The notes under the pieces were generated by a model. That model was given only the letters and a program-made list of their open reading frames with translations, was not told the origin of the DNA and did no database searches. Shown here in pieces: positions 56,701 to 64,000 of a stretch of 64,000 bases of DNA (the stretch's first letter is position 1; each line of letters opens with the position of its first letter). The stretch is from Buxus sempervirens. Its lineage: Eukaryota > Streptophyta > Magnoliopsida > Buxales > Buxaceae. The stretch is from the NCBI GenBank assembly GCA_947561395.2, contig OX387184.1:16038205-16102204 (forward strand), written 5' to 3'. The translations under genes were made by a program, and so were the position numbers.

Positions 56701-58210
56701 GCCACCACAAAATAATCTAAAATTTGCCTTCTCGATACAAATACATTTTGATATTCTGTCACAAGACATCCCATCAGTTCTTTCAAACTCAATGACAAAA
56801 CTTTGGCAATGATTTAATATAAGCTATTTGTCAGACTACTTGCACGGAAGTCCTAATCTTCACAGCTCCTTGACACTTAGGGATCAGGCACAAGAATGTA
56901 GCATTGGTTACTTTATTAATGATTCCATGAGTGTAGAATTCCTTGAAAACCTTGATCACATCGTTTTTCAACAGCTCCAAAATTCCTGACCCTGATGCTT
57001 CATCTCTTTCCAGCTCCTACATACCTCTTTTCATCTCATCTTCCAAAAAATTATTTTCCTAATTGGAGGGTTTGGACCATCTCCAACGTAGGAGTTTGAA
57101 GCCCATCAAGATTTACCTAGAATAATTGCTGTGATCTATGTAGGTTGAAGTAATAGCTTTTTAGGTGCATATGCTATTTTAAGGTCATCTTCAACAACAT
57201 TGCCATCCACCACTAATTTGACACTCTCATTTCTTCTTTTTCTGTTGGCCAATTTGTGAAAGAATTTTGTATTCCCATCTCCTTCCTTCAACTATAATGT
57301 CTTAATTTCTGATGCTAATTAATTTCTTCAAATCTCAGGATATCATTTAGTTCTCCTTTCAACCTCCCCCATCATAAATTTCAGGTTTTGTTAAATCTTT
57401 AAACACCCCTCTTCTATCAAAACTCTCTATTGATTCTATCAACCCTCTTTTATTTTTCCCGATTACACCAAACTCCTCAAGGTTCCATTTATTCATCTTT
57501 TTCTCGAGCCTTCTTAACTTCTTCATGAATCCAAAACTTTCCAAGCTGTGTTTTCAGTCCTTATCTCTTTCCACCACTCCCCCACCAGTTTAGGAAATGA
57601 CCTATCAGATAAACAAATGTCCGCAAACCTAAAGGGCAGGAAACCAATGCTTGTTCCAACAGTAGTAGACAAAAGTATCTATTTGTGATCAGACACTGAT
57701 CAAGGCAATGTGGTTTGTATGGCCTTGGGGAACTGTGCATCCCAGTCAGATGACACATGGGTTCTATCTAATCGACCACAAACAAGTGACTTTTACAAAT
57801 TTGACCAAGTATATCTGGCTCCACTCAAAGGCAAATCAATCAATCCAAGATGGTCAATCAGTGGTGTAAACTCTCATACTCCTTGTTATTCGACCACAAC
57901 CCCTTTTCTCTGACTGTAATCTTGTGACATTGAAATCCACCATTGCGAACCATGGTATATTTGCCCCCTTCCTAATGGACCTTAACTCATCTATTCTCCT
58001 AGGATCATTTGGCCCATACACACATATCAGACACCATCCTGATCCCATATTACTATCATACCAACTGACGCAACTCTTGGGAGAAACATAGCCTATTAGA
58101 GAACCTCTTTCGGCAACCCCACCCCCCCCCCCCCCCCCCCCCCCCCCCAACTGACGCAACTCTTGGGAGAAACATAGCCTATTAGAGAACCTCTTTCGGC
58201 AACCCCACCC

Positions 58211-58246
<36 letters not shown>

Positions 58247-61200
58247 TAATATTCCAGCTTAGTATCTTCATTTACCCTTAGATTTGGGTCTTTTCCCTTC
58301 ACTTTTATGCTGGACAGACCACACTAGTTTTCTCAATTCACAATTTTTGCAATCTGGACTTCCATTTTTCTTCCTGAAGCACTGAACTGAAACTTTAACA
58401 TTGGTTTTTTGTCCTTCTGAAGCAACCTCAGTACTTCATCTCGTCCTTCCCATTCTGACCACCCCTTAGACAACCTGTTCTCCTCCAAACACTCCTTACC
58501 ACCCACTCTTCATTCAATTGAGAATTCTCACTTTGAGTAACATCCAACCTTCCAAATACATTGTTTTTCAATGGCAAATGGTGTGTATTTTTAGAATATA
58601 ACATGGAACATACAGTGGCAATGGGAAAGCATTCTATAGCCACATAAAATGGAACAAGATGAAACCTGATGCAGAGAAAAGTGGATATACCTGAATTCGC
58701 AATCTCAGGCTGACCAGAATATGCTAACTGACTATGGCTCGAATAGCAATTTTGGATCATAAGAATACCTGAAACTTTACCTAGCCTCACCTCCATCAGA
58801 ACAAATCTCATTTTATGGCTTCAGAAAAGACTCATCTCTGACCCTTCAGCTAGGCTGCACTGGCATTTTACTTTGTCCATGTTTTTTGTGCTGTAACTAC
58901 TGATCGTCCCCTTTGATTTCTTCTATATGTGTATCATGAACATCCAACCCTTGAATATTTGGTTCTTCCTGTGCGTTTCTTTGACCCATCAAGCTCTCGT
59001 AAGCCTCCCATGTTGCCAACGAACCTAACCTTCAAAAGAACTGGGGAAAAAGCTTATTCTTCTTCCTCCAATTTTCAGACGACAAGGTAATCCCCATCTT
59101 CTATGGTATTTTCCGAAATCACCGTGAGGTTAAAAGAGCTATTTGGACTGTTCCTCCCACTTCCCAAAGCCATTCCACCATGTACATTTCCTCCTTGACA
59201 TTCCTTTAAATTGGGCAGAGTCTCTTCTTCACTAACTGATCCCGTTTTGGCTTCCAATCAATGAATGCCCACTGGAGCTGAGCTTTCTCACTAGTATACT
59301 GAGCTTCATCTTCAAGTTCCCTACAGCCCATCTTAGTATTGTGGGCCTCAATTTTGCTGAAGCCTACACCCTCATTGGGCAAAGAAATTTGAATTTGTTG
59401 AGGACTCCTTTCTGCAATCCTCACATTCCCTACACCAGTAACTAAGGCCTAAGTGTCTCTTTCAGTTTCACCATCCGACTGCACTTGGCAGCTGCTCTCA
59501 CCTACCACCTGACAAGACTCAACTGTATGGTTGACACGTAACCCATTTCATGCAACGTCATTGTTGTCTTTGATCTTTAGCCAGAATGTCATATTCCTTG
59601 AATTTCTGTCCAGCAATAATATCTCCAGAGAAGTTCAAAAGCACACATCACATCCCATAGACACACTCCTCAGGGGTTCAATGCACCGCTTCCTCTCTCG
59701 CTCGTATTTCTGCATAACCCATGCCATTCTTCCTCACCCTCACCTTTTCCCACCACCATTGTGCCACCTTCCAGGTCTCTAATAAGGTTCATTGTTTCCT
59801 TTGCAAACAAATGCATAGGTATGCCTTCAATGGAGATCCATGTGAAGCCAGGTGAATAGGGTCCGATTTCGTTGCCTCCATATAGGTTAAAAACGGTGAA
59901 AAAATATATCTAAATTATTATTTACGAACAGTGATCATAATTCAGTAATTTCTTCTCACCTCTACCTCAGATCTGGAAAAGAAAACATCTCTTCATTTGG
60001 ATAAGGCATACAGCTGCATCTCCGTAAAGCTGAAATTTGAAAACAGTTGATGTTTCACCTTGTTCCATTCCTTCACAGAGCCAATCTGTTAGCATAAGAT
60101 GGCATAGCACCACCTGGCTTGGCATGCATCGGCTGCAACCACAGGAGCCCAACGTTAGTTGTGGATTGTTACTACAGTATTGTCCTTTAGAAACAGTTCC
60201 ACTGTGCCAGTGGAATATTCAGACCTTCCTGGAATCTATTTTTGGGCCCTAGTTTTGATACACGACTTGTGCAACGGTATCATCCAAATAACCCCATCCA
60301 TCCATCCTCTGAGGAAGTACTGGCATCCCATTTTTCTCGTCTTTTGAGTAATCGATCTTCCCTTTTGCCCAAAAGTACCCAGAACCCCAGTGCATCTGTT
60401 GAAATACAGTCTTTGCATCTTTTCAGCAGCCATTCACTTTATTCCCCTTCAAAGACCAACCAGTTAGATTTGTTACCTGTCCATTCTGTTATACGCAACA
60501 TTCTTTCTGATATGTTAACATAGCCTTCGAACATAATGGTTTTCTGTTGTATGCACACCGTTTATGTTCAATCTTATGAGAATCCATGGGTATGAACTCT
60601 CGTGAGGACTCATGCTTCTTGGATTTGCAATCACACCATCATCCGCCCCAAAGCAAGAACTCCGAGAAGAAGAAGAAGAGATAGTTCAGAGTAAAGAAGA
60701 AGATAAAGCTTCAGGAGTACCTGAGAAAGATGTTTCCCATGAAAAGGAGTAAGCAGAACAGTTTGAAGAGGTGGAATAGGAAGAGGAAAAGGAAGGAATC
60801 AGGAAGGTTAGAGGAACTTGGAAGTGGACCTAAAAGAGAGATGGTGTAAAGTCGAAGAAACCAGGGGAAGAATTGACCTTTACTTTCTATAAGTAATTTT
60901 TTATACTCCTGAACTTGCTCAACTCCAACAGAACTTCTATGAGGGTACAAAAAACACATTAATTTCTGATAATAAAAAAGGGTTTACTGATTCATGTAAT
61001 TTCTTAAAAGAGAAAATAATACTTGAAATGAACAAATCCTTTATTAAATAAGCCTTTCTATAATGGTACTCCCAAACGCAATATATCAAGATGACAAACA
61101 AATATGGATTTAAGACATAAATAAGCAACATATTTCAAGGTCATACGGCAATTAGCTAAAATTGGCACATTTGGAATTAGGTTACCTCTGGCTGGAGCAT

Positions 61201-63142
61201 GAATCTTATAGCATTTGAAAGACCTTCAACACTGAGCTCGGATATAGGAATTGGTGCAGGTCCCAATCCTATTTGATTGATTCTATCACCCCAGAAGAAC
61301 TGATCTCCAAAGAATGGTACAACTGTAGTTGGACACTGCCATTCAACGTCAACTCCTTAGGTTAAAAAAAATACCAATTGGATGTTCATATTAAAATGAA
61401 AAAAATCATATCAATCTTTGTAAGTATTATATCACATGGTTCCATAAACTCTTCCATCCCAAACCAGGTTCCCCTTTACTGAATTCATTTTTATTTTGCA
61501 ACATTTGTTGATAAAATACTTAAAACCTAAATAGCACTAGCTACAGCAGGACAATCGCATAAATGCTTATCAGAAACATGACAGAAAATTGGTTGGAAAT
61601 AAAATTACCCCAGCCCTTAGTCCTGTAGCTGTTGTACCGGCACCTCCATGATGAACCTGCAAAATTGTATCAGGGAACAGCTCACATTAAAAGTTCCACT
61701 TTTATTTTTCAAAAAGATATTCAAAATATTCATCAAGAGCAAGTAACATTATTTAAATATTTCTTATCAGTTATCCCACACTCAAAAGGTTACATCTTCC
61801 TTGCCAAAAGGAGGAAAAAAAAAAAAAAGATTATATCTGATCCTACATCTCTAATTATTAGGTCTAACCAAGGTTTGCCACGCCGGTTTTGACACTGTTC
61901 TGTTAGGGGCTTGTGCCATTTCACTGCACGCCACCCGTTTCGCTGAATTTTCTGGGCCACCATTAAACAAATCAAAAATCAGAAATCACTTTATATTTTG
62001 CTATTTGTATAATTTATAACACTTCTATTGAGTTATAGCTAAAGAATTTGATCAAATTTATTAAATTTTAACTAATTAAATTTGCTTTATCTTTAGAAAG
62101 TTGAGCATCATTGTTTCAATAAATGCAAAAAAAAAAAAAAAAACTTCAAAATATTTAGTTTGAAGAAAGAAACCAATGTAAAATGAAAATAGTGATTTAG
62201 TTGAACTCTTAACTTTATAAAAATATTAATTAAATTAATTATATAAATGTGAAGGCCTAATCGTATATAACGAATTAAGGATAAAGTTCATATTTGTTTA
62301 ATTAAATAAATTTTTATATAAGGACAAAATTGATTTAATTAAAAATGATCCAAAATTTCCCACTTTGTCCTTATATAAATTAAATTATATAAGGGTTTTC
62401 CAAATTGAGGTAAATGTAACAACAAAATAATTATGAGGTTTGTTATTTTTTAGAAATATAATAAGATGTATTTGGAATTTTTATATAAGAAATTTATGCA
62501 ATTTACCATTAACTTTTTAAATTTGTTTTTTATTCGATTAAGATAGAAGGATAGATATGAGAACGAGGTAGGTTTTTCCTTCCTCTCTTGTCCTTTCTCT
62601 CCTCTCTCGTCTTCTCTTTCTTCTCTCTCCTCATTACTTTTTTTTTTCATATTCCGCTCTTCATGCTGTGTAAAGCAGCACGAACCGCAAAAATTTCTGT
62701 GCCGCAGAGGAGGTGCCGTCCATATTTTCCAGATTTCAACCAGCACAAAGCAAAATATTGCCTGTGCTGGTTGAAATAATGGGGTTTTAAATCCCCCAAC
62801 GGAATACAGTGGATTCCATCAGAACCAGCGAAATTTCACCCGGCACCAATGAAATTTCACCGGAATAGAAAACAGTGGGTCTAATTATCTTACAAATCAA
62901 AGGGGGGAGTTATTTGGAAGAATGGGAATGTAAAGGATTAACATTATATTAAGCAGAACAAAGAAGTCAAAAAAGTAATCTTCTTCAATTGCTAGCCAAT
63001 CACATTTTGAATATATGCATAATCATCCAATTCTCTAATGTCTATCAGTAGTAAGCAGAATTTACCACAGCAGAACATTGCGGAAATAACCAATCGTGAG
63101 GGCATTCTTCAAGAAGGAAGACACTGTCAGGAACTTCAAGAA
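53712..63142 (-). CDS. Sterol 3-beta-glucosyltransferase (UGT80 type), C-terminal exons
   Basis: Four in-phase exons on the minus strand: 63142-63066, 61656-61609, 61335-61186 and 53912-53712; the 5' part lies beyond the window. The enzyme transfers glucose from UDP-glucose to the 3-hydroxyl of membrane sterols. Visible blocks are VPDSVFLLEECPHDWLFPQC, VHHGGAGTTATGLRAG, CPTTVVPFFGDQFFWGDRIN, GLGPAPIPISEL and NEDGVAAAVDAFHRHLP. The C-terminus NPLQWLFLTIEKWCCLPCGL then ends the protein. DWLFP...HHGGAGTT...P..GDQ is the sugar-donor signature of this family. The last intron is 7.3 kb, stretched by a Copia fragment and a LINE, while the last exon is intact with good splice sites. Confidence 0.93.
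53913..55150. other. Intron sequence of the glucosyltransferase gene
   Basis: AT-rich intron, unassigned. About 54500-54800 is less AT-rich and may be a decayed transposon, but no domain was recognised. Confidence 0.4.
55160..56000 (+). mobile_element. Copia reverse-transcriptase fragment (fossil)
   Basis: A short Copia piece with the linker before RT (DLPIAPRKGVRTCTTHPIAN), HPEWRLAVQEEMNAL, VGCKWVFTVKFKADGSIEKY, RLVAKGFTQTYGIDYQETFA and TLYQLDVKN, where similarity stops near 55975. No LTRs were found. It is decayed and unrelated in detail to the large Copia. It abuts the LINE on its right. Confidence 0.88.
56005..59910 (-). mobile_element. L1-type LINE, decayed, in the glucosyltransferase intron
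   Basis: Read on the minus strand: an ORF1 DUF4283-like region (PGFTWISIEGIPMHLFAKET, about 59860-59800) with downstream ORF1 linker to about 59000, then an APE-type endonuclease (GSGWCLICVYGPNDPRRIDE, near 58040). Next come a helical linker (LRRLEKKMNKWNLEEFGVIG, near 57480), reverse transcriptase (RRQILDYFVVANECVEERM, SRGLRQGDPLSPLLFTLVSS near 56500) and its C-terminal part (REWPLSYLGLP, near 56170). Many stops and frameshifts. No poly-A tail or target duplication was seen at the left border, so the 3' end is truncated or obscured by the Copia fragment. Confidence 0.88.
58061..58243. repeat. Duplicated 66-bp segment, each copy followed by a long C run
   Basis: CCAACTGACGCAACTCTTGG...CGGCAACCCCACC occurs at about 58061-58123 and again at about 58148-58211, identical by eye. 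The first copy is followed by a C run of about 25, the second by about 35. It lies in the LINE endonuclease region. Confidence 0.92.
59911..61185. other. Intron sequence, unassigned
   Basis: Mixed-composition intron DNA of the glucosyltransferase gene. About 60010-60530 has moderate GC and short open frames on both strands without recognisable domains; it may be more decayed transposon. A GAAGAAGAAGAAGAG tract lies near 60665. Confidence 0.4.
61657..63065. other. Intron with two inverted repeats
   Basis: Glucosyltransferase intron. It holds a 16-bp perfect inverted repeat (TTTATATAAGGACAAA at 62313-62328, complement at 62364-62379) and a 15-bp perfect one at 62733-62777. No coding similarity. 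Confidence 0.6.
62733..62777. repeat. Perfect 15-bp hairpin
   Basis: ATTTCAACCAGCACA at 62733-62747 and its exact complement at 62763-62777, with a 15-base loop. Sense unknown. Confidence 0.85.
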
Positions 63143-64000
63143 CTGAAATAACAGATGTATTAGAAAGATAGGACTTTGGAGCACAATAACATATATTCAG
63201 AATTTAATGCAGTGACAAAATAAGCTTTTCCACAATTTGGAGAAGTAATATATAAAATAGTTCAAAAAATATCCCAAACTAATCAGAAGTCCAAAAATTG
63301 TCATTGACACAGGAAAAAAACACAAGTAACAGCAGAAAACTAGGATGTTTGCCTGAATTAAAGTTGACAGGTCTAGTAAAAATCATAAAATCGAAGCATT
63401 TCCTTTTGAAATTTTTTCCTATTTTTCTTCTTTCTTATTTTTTTTTAATGGATTAAGATATAATATTATCAATGGGAAGAAGAAGAATTTAAGTGAAAAT
63501 TTCCTAGAGGGGGGAAAACGACCCAAAAATATATATATAAAACAAAATCAGTTAATTTCCTCAGATAATTGAAACACTACATAAACCATGTCCTAACATA
63601 TCCTCATAAGGGAGTCCTATAAACGAAGTGTCCTTCCTCACACCACCTGTGGTCAATCTGTCTTCCAAATGTTTGGCTGAGCTAGGCACTTCCCAGGTTC
63701 TGAAGAAGGGGAAATTCTTCCCAGTGTTATAAAAGCAACATAGTAGGCGCTAATGACGTTTACAAGTTCCTGACCTATGACTATTCTATCACTAATTTTT
63801 AATGCGCTAACATTATATTTCATATTTTTATCTACCATTATTCCCATCCCATTTCTATTATTAATACAAATTAAAAGTAACTTACAAGAAGTTAAAAAAG
63901 TAATGTTTGAAAATAAAAAAAGCTAAAAAAAAAAACAAAACAACTTTTTAACTTTTCAAATTTTTTTTTAACTTCACCACAACCAAATCAAAGATACCTC
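63143..64000. other. Intron sequence to the window edge
   Basis: AT-rich intron upstream of the first visible glucosyltransferase exon. No further exon with matching phase was recognised. Confidence 0.5.

Overview
This is plant nuclear DNA, most likely from an angiosperm with large introns and an active LTR-retrotransposon load. The support is four host gene models with plant-type introns (a WDR83/MORG1-type WD40 gene, a citrate-binding protein gene and its broken inverted copy, and the C-terminal part of a sterol 3-beta-glucosyltransferase gene), an Au-type SINE, Tat/Ogre and Ty1/copia retroelements, and a non-autonomous hAT element. The species cannot be told from the sequence. One 200-base assembly gap lies at 3554-3753.

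Layout. 1-1154: inner-end fragment of a Tat/Ogre-type LTR. 4561-11015: WDR83 homologue on the minus strand in eight exons, with a SINE in intron 2. 14284-48255: a nested transposon stack. A diverged foldback element was split by a Copia element (14533-47920, 5-bp target duplication GAATA). That Copia was hit by a gene-fragment-carrying hAT element (17911-19493, 8-bp duplication TTGCCCAA) and by a 25.3-kb Tat/Ogre element on the minus strand (21814-47091, 5-bp duplication GGACT). The Ogre was in turn hit by a solo LTR of a related family (36623-39030, 5-bp duplication GTGAC). 50227-53009: citrate-binding gene and pseudogene in divergent orientation. 53712-64000: 3' exons of a sterol glucosyltransferase gene on the minus strand, whose 7.3-kb intron holds a Copia fragment and a LINE.

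The most unusual structure is in the Ogre element. Downstream of gag-pol, and antisense to it, it carries two intron-containing accessory genes: a plant mobile domain (PMD) gene and a DUF7745-type gene. A 25-bp dyad (GTATCC-N13-GGATAC) is repeated at an exact 39-bp pitch in both LTRs, directly upstream of the TATA boxes of both accessory genes, and in the gag leader. The related LTR at the window start has the same array, with paired changes in the two arms. The solo LTR of another family has its own dyad (AACCG-N11-CGGTT) at a 28-bp pitch upstream of its TATA box. This looks like a family-specific, self-addressed operator system linking every promoter of the element. The binding factor is unknown; the element's own PMD or DUF7745 protein is a candidate by inference only. 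All retroelement copies here are treated as fossils.
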